Shown here: piece after piece, positions 34,297-49,400 of the stretch | Layout of the letters: every line of letters starts with the position of its first letter | How positions within the stretch are numbered: the stretch's first letter is position 1 | Assembly (NCBI GenBank): GCA_950295325.1 | Contig: OX485805.1 | Location: 39,047,501-39,111,500, forward strand | DNA: 64,000 nucleotides | Origin: Polytrichum commune | Taxonomy: Eukaryota; Streptophyta; Polytrichopsida; Polytrichales; Polytrichaceae | Reading direction: 5' to 3' | Position numbers and translations under genes: made by a program | The notes under the pieces: model-generated | Database searches by the model: none | The model's input: the letters and a program-made list of their open reading frames with translations, nothing else | Told to the model about the DNA's origin: nothing

Positions 34297-35940
34297 CTTC
34301 TTGGGAGCAGAGGCATTCATTTGGTTAGACGCCTTTTCCAAGTGGTTGTTTGGAAAACAAGTCCATCCTTTGAATATATTCCAACCTTTGGCAAACTGAG
34401 GTAAATCATTTGAATATATTCCAACCATGAATTTCTTCTTCAAGGTTGCGAGCCTCTCACAAATGTTAGAAAATGTTGGCCTTTGTGAAGGATCCTCAAT
34501 CCAACATTCTTTGATCAAAGTGGTAAGTTCCTCACAATTGATAGGTAGCTTAGGCCTCCAACGATCTTTTACTTTTTGCAAGATATCCTTTGTGTGTGAA
34601 AACGGTTCGTTCAAAGAGAGGATCTCTGAACATGTCATACCAAATGACCATACATCAGCTGCAAAAAAACAAACCATATTTGAAAGCGATTTACTTTTGT
34701 TATTCATCTCAGGTGCCATGTACTTTGGTGTACCAATGATGTACATCTGTAATTTTGGTATGCTTTGAACCTCCCTTTCGGAATTATCATAATCTGTCAA
34801 TTTGACAAAATCATAGCCAATATTTTCAATGACTTTTGAAAATCTTGACACCGAGCTTAAAAGCACATTGCTTGGCTTTAGATCAAGATGGGCAACATGC
34901 ATGTCATGAAGATAACACATGCCCCTTGCGATTTCATACATCATATCAATTGCAACAAGATATGGTAAAGGTGTCTTTTGCTTCTTCACCAAATCACTCA
35001 AGCTCATCTCCATGCGCTCCATTACTAGAAACAAATTTCTTGAGACATTGTTCGATCCACCCACATTTTCCTCCCGAGTTTCATTGAGTCTTCCACAACA
35101 AATGAATTTCACGAGGTTTGGATGCCCCAAGCATGCTAAGATGCCAGCTTCTTTGCGAAAGTTGGGGAGAACCCCTAACTTTGTGGCACTTTGAAGTCCC
35201 AACCAGCTTGATTTGTACACCTCACCCGCCGCTCCAGATCCTATTCGTTCCAAGAATTCCGGCTTTACAACATCATCTGGAATTTCCAAGGCATCCAATT
35301 CTCCACCTTTCACTTGTGGCAATTCAAATTGCAATCTCCTCAATAAATATTTTCCCAATTCATGCTCCTCGGAATCATTGGGCATCGATTGAAGTCTTGT
35401 TTGAAGTCTTTCCACCATGGCTTTTTCATCACTTTCAATCTCGTCATAAGTGGCCACACTAAAATCAATACTAAAATTTTGTGAATCCGGAGAGATAGCC
35501 AAATATTCCACAAAACATTGCAAATCATCCACAAGTTCTCGAAAGGCCTCTCTATTGTTCATTTGGAATGCCACTGCGTCGCACCATTCTTGCTTCCCAC
35601 AATCTTGGACCAATATTATTACTTTTCGAGTAATGCGATGTAACTCCCCAAGAACAAGCCCAAATTTGTTAGTCATCTCCTTAGTGGATGTGATCATCTC
35701 ATCCACATAAAGTGTAACTTGGTCAAGCTTGTCGACAAGATTTCTACATTGTTTCTCATTCAACACTTGCTCCGCCTTAAGAACCTCTCGAAGTTTGCTT
35801 ACTTCCTCCCTTTGCCATTTCAAAATATTTCCAAGCTCATTGCTTTGTTTTTGTCCTTTTCCCACATATGCCTCAAACTTTAAGAACCAAATGCTTATGA
35901 AATCCCAAATCATGCGAATGAATCGCAAAGTCTTGGCCAT
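34297..35940 (-). CDS. N-terminal helical domain and protein kinase of a kinase-NBS-LRR receptor
   Basis: I start at the ATG at 35940 (MAKTLRFIRM); the frame is open a little further upstream without an ATG in better context. Residues 1-200 are helical and charged with an aromatic, hydrophobic N-terminus, which could be a bundle like those that precede some plant TKL and MLKL-type kinases (inference). The kinase domain follows: Gly-loop GSGAAG (234-239), ATK (Lys253), HPNLVKF, HLDLKPSN (351-358), TDYDN (383-385 for DFG), APE (409-411), DVWSFG and CWIEDPSQRP. It is non-RD (HLD), and Lys253 lies only about 11 residues before Glu264, a short spacing. Ser/Thr kinase activity is possible but unproven. 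The exon ends CCCAAGAAG|GTAAGA and splices in phase to the NB-ARC exon. Kinase-NBS-LRR (PNL) receptors are known from bryophytes. Confidence 0.85.
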
Positions 35941-38260
35941 GACGAAACACAACTTATTTTCCAAAACAATCCACCAATACATAGTTGGTTGATTTGCACG
36001 CCACAACCTTGTAAGTGAATCACAATTGTCCTAATCTGCAATTAAAAATTTTGAACGAGGTAGATTTAGCAAAATCTCCAAAGAATCAACAACAATAGTA
36101 GTTAAGTTTCCCTCCAAAAGACATTGCAAAATTTGGTCAACCTCCAACCTCCAAATTCCAGGATGAAAAAAAGTACAATCTCAATAATAAATTTCTTATT
36201 ATAATCTCAAGAATGAATGTCATGGTAGTTGCACATCTTCAAGACTACAAAAAAGGCATTATTTAGTGTTGATTATCATTTGGAGTTACAAAATGCTATT
36301 AGCTTCACAAACAAAATGTAAAAAGGTCACATATACATAATATGCAAAGATGTACATGGTACACATTGCCACTTCCAATGAATAGTTTTAGCAATGCAAC
36401 AATCAAGTGCGCCTTGCCGACCAATGCTATGACTCATAGTTTTGTGCCCTAAATGGGCTAATCTAGTTTTCTCTAGGTCTATCTTTCTTGAAGCAACTAC
36501 AAAGTGGAACTAATTTTTCCATATATTATATATAGCACTAGATCATCAGCAGTAGTACCCCTCACTGTTGCCAATAAGGTTTAGCCAATAAGGTTTAGCC
36601 AAAGGAACAAAAAAACACGGCACAAAACTAAACTGTCGGTTCAAATCCTCATGCACTTGGTAATAAGCACTTACAAACGCCAACTTCTCACATGTTGAAT
36701 TGTATACATAACAGAAACACAAATCAATACTTACAAGTTGTTGCGACTGATTCTTCCCAAGTCTCAGTTGTTTGCATAGATCTCTATTCCGCATGTGGCA
36801 ACTCCCCGCCCCCCCGCCAGCAATAATGATCCCCGGAGACAACTCCAACCAATGGTTACTATTCAACAACCATCGTCTACGGAGTAGCTGCAAGCATCAA
36901 AAACCTGTGGGAAGAGATTTCGGTAACTAGCTCAGATTTGGGCACCTTGCAAGGCTTCTCCAAAATCGTTCCCCCCCACACGGACGGAAGAGCACCCAAG
37001 AGAAAGGTGATGATATTGCATGCAAAACAACCAATAGAAACTCATACGGGACCGACTCCCAACGAAAAGTCCCATTCGCTTGAAGGATCACTCCAATGTC
37101 ACAAAAAAATAAACAACTTGTGAATAGGCAACTTAAGGTGAGCTACACTCTTAAATAGTAACATCAAAAGCCAAACGTCATACAATGTAGACCAAAAGTT
37201 CGTTGTTCACAATGCCATCCAGCTGATCAAGACAATTCGTACAAGAAACCTAGGAGATGAAAATAGGATATGAACATTCCGCCATATCGCGTCAGACTAC
37301 GCAGCCGTTGCAAATACCTCAATTAAATCTTCAATTATACATCCCGGAACATAGTTTTAATCTGTTGGAACCAAACAGTTCAAAGGAATCGATTTCAAAC
37401 GAGAAAATGACCAAAATGTACACAAAAAAAAAGTGACCTACTGACCTTTCCTCCACTGCAGCTATGGAGGTCTCGGACCTTGTTAGCAATTCTCAAATAC
37501 CAATACTATGCATCAAGAGCTCCGGAAAAAGCATGTAGAATGACGGGAACGAGAACGACCATAATGAGCAACTCACCCCGATGGAACAATATCGGACCAT
37601 TCGTATGCTCACATTTCAGAAGGCAATTAAATCGCATAATCAAGAAGCCATGCTTTTAAATGTACTTTACTCGTCGACTTACTCACATTAGTGCGAAAAC
37701 TACAAAACCTACATCAAACTGCATCAAACTACGATTCCTACATCAAGAAAGCGATGGAACCAGAAGGTAAACAGAACAAAATTTGACCTACTCATCTTTC
37801 CTCCGCCACAGCTATGGAGGTCTCAGACCATACTACCTCTTCTTAAATACCAGTGATAACTTATGCATGAAGAGCTCGGGAAAAGAAAACAGAACGCCTC
37901 AAACAAACGAGAACGTCCGTAATTACCCCGACAGAACTTTAGCTCGCCTGACCTTGCCACTTATGAGGACAGTTTCTTTACACGATCCACGCATTAAGAT
38001 TACATGAAAAGCACAAACCGACAAGCAGGAATCCGCAGCACGTACCTTTGTATACACCAATTTTTGGCGAAGAAGCAGCGATCAAGCACCCGAATGACGA
38101 GATGTGCATCAAACTTGGATTGCCGTGGCTTGGGAGAACCTCTGGAGCGAGGGCGTGCTGTGAGAAAGAGACTGCGAGAGAGAAGAGAGACGTTGCGTTG
38201 GAGAGGAAGAGCAGGGTGAGAGGTGTGCAGAAATAAAGAGTAGCCGAGGAATGGCCATGG
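35941..38260. other. upstream region of the receptor gene, no gene called
   Basis: It presumably holds 5' UTR, promoter and possibly a non-coding first exon. An acceptor-like CTTACAAG lies near 36010 on the minus strand. 37434-37585 and 37785-37945 are diverged direct copies (CTTTCCTCC..CAGCTATGGAGGTCTC), offset 351 bp. 38100-38360 is relatively GC-rich and could be a promoter region. Confidence 0.4.
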
Positions 38261-41200
38261 CCAAGCATGGCGAGCAGGACCACAGCGGAACGGGTCAGAC
38301 CCAAATCCCGGGCTTCCAAGAAAACTGTCGGGCCCGGCCTGTTGTACAAGAACAGGTCTCACTAGCTAGGTGTGTTTTCTTCCTCTTTTATTGGCTCTGC
38401 CATGTGGGAGGAGGCCTAGGGGTGGTCTTTGAAATGGGCCAAAGTTTGGTAGCCAACTAGAACTGGTCGCATATGGTGTTAGTAGCTCGCTTTTCAAGTG
38501 GAGTTTAGTTGCAAGTGATGGTTGATGTAAAGTGGTCTTTAAAATGAGTCCAAGTTTGGTCTTTGGTTGGACAGCCAACCCTAATTGGTCACAAGTGCAA
38601 GATAATACTAGGGTAAAGAACTCTTGCAACTAACCACTTGTTTAAGGATTTTGTTGTGGACCACTGGGGTGATTGTGTGTCAAATGGTTGGTGTTAGTTG
38701 GTTGCCATGCTTCTCAACTTGGATTTTGAATTTTAGATTCTTCTTGAATCCTCACATGTGATATGAGATCTTAGCAACAATCTATAGAATTTTTTTAACT
38801 TTCCTTATTCTTGGTATGATTTTGCAAAGTCGAATTGCCGGAGCCATGAAACTGTCATGTACGCTCATGTTGACTGTTGAATGTTGACTGTTGAATCTTG
38901 AATTGGCCAACAAAGTTTGTGCACATAGTCTAATTTATTTTAAGCATATGCCTTTTCAGTATCCATTCATAATTCCACCCCTAACTGCACACCACTCAAA
39001 TATACATGACCGATAAAGATTAGTGGCCAAATTAGCCACACTTACCTTGAGGTAGATGTGTTTTTTTTGTTGTTACTTTTGTTGTTTGTTGCCTTATATT
39101 ACTCAAGTTTGTGATGTTGAAATTTATTGCTCATTTGCAATTGTATCTCCTCGTATAATCCTAGAAGGTTTAGGGCAAATCTTAAGTTATTATGAAATAT
39201 CAAAATATGTTGACACATAAGAGGACCAAATAGCCCCCCCCCCCCCCCCCGGCTAATTGTTTTGCCTACTAAACAAGAGTGGGAACAAATTTTAAGCACG
39301 TAGTTCAATATATTTTTAACAAGTGTCTTTTTGGTGCCTATTCCCAAATTTGCAATCAACCACTAATATACATGTGTTTTATAAAGATAGGTAACCAAAT
39401 TAGGCCTGACTTCTTTAAGGTATGTGCCATGTGGATTTTCTGTGACAAGTTACAATGTTTAGCTAAAACATTTAGCTAACTTAATAGGACCCCTATATTT
39501 GAGAAGTACTCAGTGAAGTTTGTAGTTAAGAATGGACAACCAAGAAACACATGTGGTACAAACGAGAATGAATTGTGTGCTCAAAAAACAAACACCATCC
39601 TAGGTTCAATAGCTAACAAAAATGGTAGGTCCTACATCCGGAGTTAACCCTTAAACGTCCAAGAGGCCCCTACATGTCTTTGCATGCACAAAAACATCAC
39701 ATATTTGAGGTACATAGTTTCATTTTTAGCTGATTATGTCAATATTGACCCTATCTAGCATTTACTTACTCTCCAAGTGCATTTTTTGAATTAGTTGAAT
39801 ACCTCATATGTCATTAAAGTTTGTAGTTCAAATACACAATGTGGGTGCCCTTGAATTTGTTTTTAATGAATGGATTGATTTTAGACTTGAGAGGGCCTCT
39901 CGACGCTAAGGAGTTAAAGAGGCAATTTCTACATATTTGAAAAGAAACCCAACATTGTTAGAACCTAGATAAACTTTATCATTTGTCTAAAAACTAGCTT
40001 ATATAAGTTGACATATTTAAAATAAACATGAACCTAGATAAGCTAGATTCAAGATTTGTATGTTCTTGTAATCGACCCATTAAATATTCTTGTTGCAATG
40101 GCTTCCATTCCTTGTCTAGGGATGCCCCCCATAAGGAGATATAGAATGTTATGGAGCTCAAATCACTATTTGACGCTTGTGCAACGATACGTAGGATTTG
40201 TGGACCTTCGTGGGAATTTAGTCAATCATCTCTCGAGTTGAAAAAAATACCACAATTATTTGTCACAGGTGGAAAACAATGTTCAAAGATGATGATGAGA
40301 TTGAATGGAATCATCAACAATGTTCATGAGAGTCATAGAGTTATTCCTATATGTACCTTATGAAATTATTGTAGCAATTTCTAAGTTTGATGCATCATAA
40401 AATACCGTGTTTTGTGATGATCACATGTGGTTTAGAAAAATAGGCTTAAATTTCCATTTATAGCGATTTGTCTTAGATACCAACAACGGATCACAAACAC
40501 ACGATAATAAGAGTGAATTGTTTGGATCACGGGGGGTGCACTTCATTGTCAAGTTGAACACCACGTGCGATAAAACAAAATCTACTTTTTACATAAAGCA
40601 TCACCAAAATGGTTCAAAAGTTTATGATTTTTTTTCATGAGTAGATATACATAGTAACTATTACATAGTAAAAATTGGTAACCAAATTTGATGATTTGTT
40701 TTTTTCATAAAACATACCGTTTCTAACTAGAATGACGCAACATTGAACGAAACAAATTACTACAAAAAATGAAGATGACAAAAAATATAAAAAAAATATA
40801 AAAAAGATATTATCAATGGTTATGTGTATGTAGAAAAAATATCATAATTTTAAAATTTATCTATGGCATGTAATATAGGGTAGCAAATTTTTATCGCACG
40901 TGGCTATGAAATGTAAGGGGGTGTGATCCCCCCGTGGTTTGGATCTTGCACAAGAAAATCCAAAGAAAACATTGTTTTGCTTCGGGCATGAATAGGGACC
41001 AAAGAATTTGAATCTTGCTATATTTTGCTACATGAATAATTTTGATTCCACAAAGTCAGCTACATTTGGATTAATTCAAGTATGGGAGTGTGCTCTCAAC
41101 CGGTTTACAGTGGAACCCGTCCACGAACCAAAGCTTGCATTTGTCACCTTTGCATTTTAAGGCAACATATCGTATACATGGATTCTATTTATTTATTTTT

Positions 41201-42019
41201 GATCCCTATGTGCAAATGATTCCCAATTGAATTGAAAAATTGCATGACACTCAAACACAACATATCTTAGACATCTACTGTTGGAATTATTAGTCGGACA
41301 TGTGTTGGTGGGTGTAAATCCATGTGGAAGGTGCGTAGTTGTCGCACCACTGCCTCAAATTGCAAAGCTTCAAAAAGTATCACAAAACAATGGTTTCAAG
41401 ATTTGTGAGCAGATTTGAGTTGGTATAGTACCCCTCTTTTGAATGAGGCTAACATTTTGGCATTTGAAGATGATTTGAGTGCAGGTTCGATCAAAAAACC
41501 AACCCTAATTTAATTTCTAAATCATTGCCCCTCAAGAACACTATTGCCATTCCTATTATAATCTCCTACATGACAATCTTCAACGCTTTAAATTTGGATT
41601 GTGAGTATTCACCTCTAAGCTAAAAACATCTATACGGTTGGATTTGTCAACAAAACTTTAGATCTCCAACTATAATCGTAGAAATTAAGGTCACATTTTT
41701 TGGGCATAATTGAGGGAAATCGGGCGTGGGAAATAAGGGGTTAAAGGATCGTGTAGACCCTCCCAATTTTTTCAACTATTGACTCTACAATGGTGATTAT
41801 TCCAAGCACAAAGTTCAACTTCATCATAAGATATGTCTTTTCAGTGTCACTAAAATGGTGATAACATTTTTGATATTTTTTTGTTCATCCATTGTTAACT
41901 TCAAGCTTTGCCATATACCGCTCAAATATAGAGGTCCTGTAACAAGGAGTGACCTCAAAACGCTGACATACCTTAAGTAGATTCAAATCCGTCTCTGTAG
42001 CTTTCAAATCTACCTACGC
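38261..42019. other. no gene recognised
   Basis: AT-rich, with scattered short ORFs of no recognisable family. A homopolymer of about 14 C lies at 39237-39250. Confidence 0.5.
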
Positions 42020-42535
42020 AAAAGTTTGGATAATGATCACCTTGGTTTCAATGAGTGAAACTTACCATCACAAAATCCACCGTCACCAAATTTATTCAAT
42101 TTGAGTGGCGTAAGAATCAACAACGAATCCTCAAAGTTTGAACACATTGGATGACCCATTCATGTTACATAGGATCCCCAAAATGAGTTACGCCTTGCGG
42201 ATAAACTACGCAACTCGTACCCCAAAGTGGATTCATGAACAAGAGATAAGACTTGCAAGTAGTACCTACCTACAAAAAAGTTCATATATTGATCACCTTG
42301 GTTTCAACAAGTGGCACTTGCCATCACAAAACCCACCGTCACCAAACTTAGTCAATTTGAGTGGCGTAAGAATCAACAACGAATCCTCAAAGTTTGAACA
42401 CATTGGATGACCCATTCATGTTACATAGGATCCCCCAAATGATTTACGCCCTGCGGATAAACTACGCAACTCATACCCCAAAGTGGATTCATGAACAAGA
42501 GAGAAGACTTACAAGTAGTATTTGTTAAGAAGAGA
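42020..42535. repeat. 256-bp tandem duplication
   Basis: GATCACCTTGGTTTCAA..CAACGAATCCTCAAAGTTTG..ACATAGGATCCC is present twice, offset 256 bp (for example 42121 and 42377), with only a few differences. The ORF at 42138-42410 lies across it and is not supported as a gene. Confidence 0.9.
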
Positions 42536-45500
42536 AATTTTCACGGAAGTGAAAGTGGAGCCAAAAGATGGCTACCAAGACCCCAATCTCGATTTTTAAC
42601 TTACCTTCATACAGACACACCCAAAAAAAAGCAATTGATTGGTGCCCCCGAGCCCCACTCCCCCTAGTAGGGCTACCAAATTCGATGTTTTTAGTGGTAA
42701 GGGGTTAATGGGACTCTCCTATTATTGCCATCTAAAATAAGGAAGAGGAATGCTATTTTACCTATTTATGTCTATTGACACAAGAGGAGAGCATGTGTTT
42801 TGGTTTTTTAGGAATGCCAAACCATATTTTCTTTTGCAGTATTACACTCTCACTAAAATTACATGACCTACATGAATTAGTACAATTTAAAGAATAAGAC
42901 CGATAGAAATTTCATGAGAAACTATATGAGTTGTAGTTTTAATGCTCCTAAAAAAACACATGTGCCCATAGAAAGGCATCTGGACATCCTTGATCATTTC
43001 AAATAAATTATGGAACAACAATCAACATACCAACTTGAAGGAACAAGTCATGTCAGCAAGATTCATGTAGTAATACATATGTCAACAAGTGACATCACTA
43101 CACAAGACCACTGACATGGCTTGTTCCCATGACATGTAATGGTGTATGTGAACAAGTCATATGTTAAGTTATGTGTCTGGAGGAGATAAATCATATAAAC
43201 AAGATTAATGATGTTATTTTGATATATTTGATAGGTTTGGTTTCATGGCACATAAGAAGGGGACGATAGTACAAAATTGTCCCTTATAGTTTGGGAGAGA
43301 GGGATTTATCGCATACGAGAGTACCTCTCATCCATCTAACATAAAATTTTGACCCCCTATAGGTTTGTGGTTATTTCATCTCAAATGGCTTGGACTAGAC
43401 TAATTCAAAGTTTTAAAAACCAATTCTAGTGTCAAATCACCTTTAAAAGGTAATCTCCAAGCTTAATGTTATTATGTTGGATGAATAAAAGTTACACTCG
43501 TATGCAATAATTCCCTCACTCCTATAGATTGGTTGATGATCCATCCCAATTTAAGCTCACTAGATTAATTCAGGGTTTTTGACTTGGACTCAAGGATTGA
43601 TTTGACTAGAACTAACTATCGTTGGACTCTACAATAGTAATCAATGTTCCCCCTTCCCTATCGGAAGGTTGTTATGACCATTCACCCAAAATTTGACCAA
43701 TGTGTAGCAATCCAAGTGGAAATTTATCAAGTAACTATCCAGTCCTCGTAGTTGCACGCAATGTGTGGTTGGGCCCCAAATTCTTTATGCAAGTCCACCG
43801 AGAAAAGTACATCCACCCTAGTACCCATTCATCTGCAATCTATCCAACAGTCATCCATCCATGCCCAAGTTTCTTCCACAAGTGCACCGCAAAAAATGCA
43901 TCCACCCTTATTGTCTAAAATCCATCCAACATTCATCCATCTATGGCATCTGTACAATCGGCGATGGCACCTATGTTCGAGGAAAACCGACGGCTAGTTC
44001 ATTATCAGCCGATGGATGGTCCAATTTCCAACCATCGGATGGCAATCCGACTGTAATTTCAATCCTCCGGCAATTAGCCGATGGACCAGAAAATGTCCCG
44101 GAAATGTAGTCGATTCTTTTTGTGAGTTATTGGATTTCAGCCAGAAGCATCCAGAGCGCTATTTGTCTGGGGCATCTGATGATGCACTTGAGGAAGTACC
44201 CTAAACCTTAAACTTTTTGAATTATGCAACCTTTCCATGACCAAATCCAATTGCTTCTATGAAGAATTGGGGGACCCTTGGCCTTCAAGCGGTAAAGGCA
44301 TTGCTAGGTTCAATTCCTGCCAAGGATATTAACTCTTCAAATTTAAAGTTTTGAACATGCCTTTCTTTTCACTTATTCAAGATTTTGTACTAAGAAATGA
44401 TTTCTAATAACTTTTCATATATTTTTTAAACAACTAGTGCCGATATGAATTCCATTTAATCGGATATTGGCCAATGAAAATATGAAAATATAGGCAATTG
44501 ACCGATTGATTTTACAAAAGACCGGCTCTTGCCGATGTAAATTGGAAAAAATCCGACCCTTCGTAGCAACTACCGGCAACTAGCCTCTAAGGCTTCAAAA
44601 ACTTCCCGAACTCTGGATGGCACATTGCCGGCCCCAACACAAACAAACAAACAAACAAACAAGATTCCACACTTGCTGGAAGGACGAGAATCCATAGCTC
44701 CACTTCTAAAAAATTCAACAAGCATCTTAGTGAGCCTATCATGATGTGAACAACCGATTGATCGATCAATCTTTCGAGAATTTTTTTTGAGAAATCAGAA
44801 ACAAGAAATCTCCGTTTCAGAATCCCGAGCGGTCATGTCGGTTGGAATCTATGCGATCGAGATGCTCTGCGGTGAAGGGAGAGCGAAATCATGGCCTTCA
44901 AAGGGATTGAAAATATATGTTGACCTAACTTGGTGGACTTTCGGCCTCATCCGAGGGCGAAGAATGAAGGGGAATTAACTGGTTTAACTTAAGATTTTTT
45001 GAGAGTGATTTGGAGTGGCTTGATGCCGACTTGATCAGGAGTTGGTTGAAGTGATGGACGTGAAACTAGCTGCAATTATTTCATGCTCCGGAGTTCCCAT
45101 AGCTCTGCATTCCCAGATCGCCTTAAGCTTACCTGGCTCTAAATATTTGGGAGTTGGAAGCAGCGGTGCCCCTAAGGGACTCTCATGCATGCCATTTCTT
45201 TCTGACTGATTCATAGTAATGGTCTTAGAAATTCTTTGGTGCTTAGGGGGTCGTATGCATGGGATTCAAAATTTTGCATAGTTTCTTTGGACTTGCTTTT
45301 GGAATGGTGTCCTCGTTGCACTCTTGACTGATAGTAAGCCATGGTGTTGTCGAGATTCTTTGAGAGTGATCATTACTTGACCAGTGTGCTCTTTTTGTCA
45401 AGTTATGCAAGTTACATTAGGAAGTTTTAAGGAAGAGAGTCACACAATGTGGATTATTCATTAAGGAGATTCTTTCATGAGCTGCACATTTACAAAAATT

Positions 45501-46439
45501 AGGTTACTAAGGGAATCACCAATAGAACTTTCATTTGTAGAATGCTTGAATTTGGAATGTATTGCGCAATTGTCTTACATACGTGGCCTTCACAGTATGG
45601 CTCATATAGCCACGTTGCCATGTCACGTAAAAACACAATTAAGTTCACCATCTCTTCATAATGCCAGGATTCGGAAGGTCAAGAATCAAGGTAAACCTAA
45701 ACTCACCAAAAATGTCAATTTCCATGTAAGATGTAAGGTTCCAATTATACACCTCATCATATTACGAATTTTTTGTGTGGTGTTATTGTTACTACTTGGA
45801 CATACAATTTATTTAAGCTTCATCTGAAATGGGCTTTGTTGCACAGTGGGTTTCAGGGTTTAAGAGCGTTGTCATCCAATGTGCATGAGCCGGGCAAAAA
45901 ACAACATGTAATTCATAATGTTTTGAAAGCGCTATTAGAAGGTCAAGAGTCAAGATATACCTTAACTCACCAAAAGGTCAATTCACATTGGCTTCATAAT
46001 TTGTTGTTCTTAATTGGGGGTCCACTTTGAGCTTCATTTGTAATGTAATGGGCGAGGGAAGCTAGCATGTGAGCATTGAGCGGTGAGTAGTGAGCAGTGA
46101 GCAATAACATGTGAGCAGTCAACAAAAAAATGACCAATTATAGGATTTTAAAAGAAAACATTCCAATATAGTTGGATTATATAATATGAAAATAACATTG
46201 TGGGCAAACAAAATATTGAACTCAGCCCTATTACCATGGATTTCAGGAAGTTTGTTGATCCACGGTGATAGGCATTTTATTGACATGTCAAGTACGCCAT
46301 TGAAATGTCGAGCACTTTATTGTGACAAACAACTATTTAGTTGTACCATCAATTTGTACTACATACATTTCATATGGATTTACACAAATATTTCTATATA
46401 TGTAGAAATGATGAATAATTGCGTCCATGCTTCTCACCC
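42536..46439. other. no gene recognised; microsatellite and GTGAGC words
   Basis: An (ACAA)n microsatellite lies at about 44637-44662, and GTGAGCGGTGAG-like repeats at 46062-46120. ORFs of 60-116 codons show no recognisable domain. Confidence 0.5.
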
Positions 46440-49400
46440 TGTGAGCCCAATTTGGTGCCCACATGTATCCTTAATCTCAAAAGATCATTAGAACCTAGAC
46501 TTTGATGTTGTTCAATCATTCAAAAAGATAAAAAGAGTGAAACTTTAGTGTTAGAATTGCATTTGAATTGAAGACTAGAGTAGGAGTTATTTCAAATTTT
46601 AATCTTGAAGTAGGGATTTGGGAGTTAGTTTATGGGTAAGGGAAGTTAGTGATTACGTGAAGTTAAGATTTAGGTTTGGATTGGTTGAGAGTGATGCCTT
46701 AGGCCATGATTTATTGTTCATTTTAGGCTTGCAATTAGTTGAGTGGGTGCAAGCATTGTTTGTTTTAGGCTAGGGGTTTGTTCATTGAGGGTGGGGCCTT
46801 CACCGAACGGATTGGGTAACCGCCCGATTTCCGGATCTCTGGAAGGCTGGTCCCCTGTTTCAGCTGGGTGCCTCTCAGTCTCTCTCTCTTTCTTCTCTCG
46901 GAGGATCCAGGTAATGAAGGTCGGAAGGAGTTCGGCGACAGGAGCCAGGGTGTCGCGCACCTCTCCATGAGGAGTGCCCAAAACACCATGGGCACAAGGG
47001 GGACCCCAGAGTGACACCCGGGACTTGTGGCGCTGTTGGTGAGAGGGCCCAAGTGATCCTAGTGTGAGTGAGGGCCCCGGGCGTTGGGAATGCCTCCCAC
47101 CCACGGAGACTAGGAGGCACGAGGGTAAGGCCATAAGCTATGCGTAGCTTATGGCGTGACGATTCTAGAATGCTCAAGGACACCTCAATTGGAGGTGTGA
47201 GCTAGGAGTTATGGCAATTTGAGTGGGGCGCTGTCCCGGGACAGCGCCCTGGTGCAGCAGTGCCTGGGAGTGATTCCCGGGAATGCCAAGGTTCAAACAG
47301 GCATAACTTCGTCAATACTTGCCTGAATGGGGCAAGTGGAGAGTCCATCGGCATCTACGTGAAGCGTAGATGAAGAGCAAGTGGTCAGTTGTTAGCATCA
47401 GACTTCATACAAGGAAGTTATGATGGTCTGAAGCTGCTGGGGGCTTCTAGGCCCAGCGGCTAAAGGAAAATGTCTACTTGGCCCCAACTTTTGGTAGAGA
47501 GACAAGAGGTTTCTTGACGGTGGGGTAGGGGCCCCGCGTAGAGTCCTAGAAGCTTATATGGGTGAGGTGGTGTGGCCTCACCCACCCGAGGCGGGACAAC
47601 ACGGCCTCCATGGGTTTTGGCCCATTGTGAGGCCATAGTTGCCTAGTATGCTTCGGGTTGTTGTAGTGTTGCTCCGGCAATGCGATGATCAACATAGGAT
47701 TGGACTTCCATGGATGGAAGTCCACATGTGGAAATGCATGGGTTACGGATTAAGGGGTGAGTCCCGAATGCAAAGTAGGAGGGTTGGTTCCCTGCTATGA
47801 ACTATAAGGTCCGGGGTGAGAGGAGCTAACCATTAGCATGGCGGAATGCGAAGGGTTAGCGCTCGTAACCTTTGCTAGGAATGAAAATTGGCAAGATGGT
47901 CAATGGGGGCTAGCAAGGGTGTGAGCCCAAAAAGGTGCCCACATTTAGTCTTAGACCCTTGAAACGTTAGTTGATGCACTTTGAAGTAGCATGTTACTTC
48001 ACAAAAATATAAAAAGAGTGAAATGTTAGTCTTAGAAGTACCATGTTGTAAGAGGCTAGGATGTGAGTTGTTATTGTGTTTTTACCTTCGGAAGGATTTG
48101 AGTGAATGAGGATAGGTAAGGAGAACTTGGATTGAGTAGTTAGTGAGTAGGCTAGTACAAATGGATGGAGACAACCAAAGTGACTCAAGAGGCAAGTGCA
48201 TTCGAATTGGGATGAATGGAGGATCACATGGAGCGCACAAGTGGACCACCTCATCATGGCCACTTAATGGGGAAGGCCCAAGGAAGAATGCAAGGTGGAG
48301 GATAAGCAAATTCTCAAAGCACCAATCAAATCACGAGTTAAGCATCGTGGTTTGAATTAAGTGGTGAGCGACGATTTGGAAAAGTAAGGGGAGAAAGTTA
48401 TGGCGGCGGAAAGCGAAGGAGGCTAAGTTTGGGTTGAAGCATCCCAAGTTTGGTAAAGTGTGGTAGGTAGAAAGCCAAGGCTAGTTAAATGTTCGAATTA
48501 GGATCCTTGTTGATCATTTGAGGGAGGAAGGCTTAGAAGATAGGATTGGCGCCTACTAAGTAGGAGGAAATCTCAAGGGCTTATCGTGAGCCTTGAGGGT
48601 GCTCACCCCCTCAAGCTTACTATATAATCCCTCATTCTTCCCTCACTCATCCTCTCTTTCCTTTGTGCTCCAAGGCACCCCACGAGTTATAAGTGTGGGT
48701 GTGGGAAGCCATATTGGAGCACATGTGTGTGCTTAGTTTTTAGTTTGAGAGCCAAGGCTTGTTAGCCTTGAAGAGGGCTTGACCTCTTGGTAGAATTAGT
48801 GTTAACGTGAAGGATTTTAAAGTTAATTCATGATTCCAATTTGTGGTACTTTAAGTTCATGTTTTGAATACACGTGGTTGCAAGTTCCATGTTTAAGAGT
48901 TGAGCACTTGATGTTGTGATGAGTGCAAAAATATACTTGTGTGGATTAGTTAGTCTTAGTGAAGTTAGGAAATTCTCTCTCCCCCTCTCCTCTCTAGGAT
49001 TTTAGGATTTTAGGATTAGAGAAGAATTGTGTGATTAGAAAGGGGTTGTTAGTAGAATTAGGGAAATTAGGTAGGAAGATTAGTTAAGGGCTTGAATAAT
49101 TAGTGAGGTAGTTGGGGATTACAACTACAAAGTTGTGGGTTCATGAAGGAGCTGGGTTTATGAAGGAGCTGGGTTTGTTTAGTTAGAAAGTAAAGAGCTG
49201 GGTTTATGAAGGACCTGGGTTTGTTTAGTTAGAAGCTAAGGAGCTGGGTTCATGAAGGAGCTGGGTTTGTTTAGTTAGAAGCTAAGGAGCTGGGTTTATG
49301 AAGGAGCTGGGTTTGTTTAGTTAGAAGCTAAGAAGCTGGGTTTATGAAGGAGCTGGGTTTATGAAGGAGCTAGGTTTATGTAATTAGAAAGTAAAGAGAT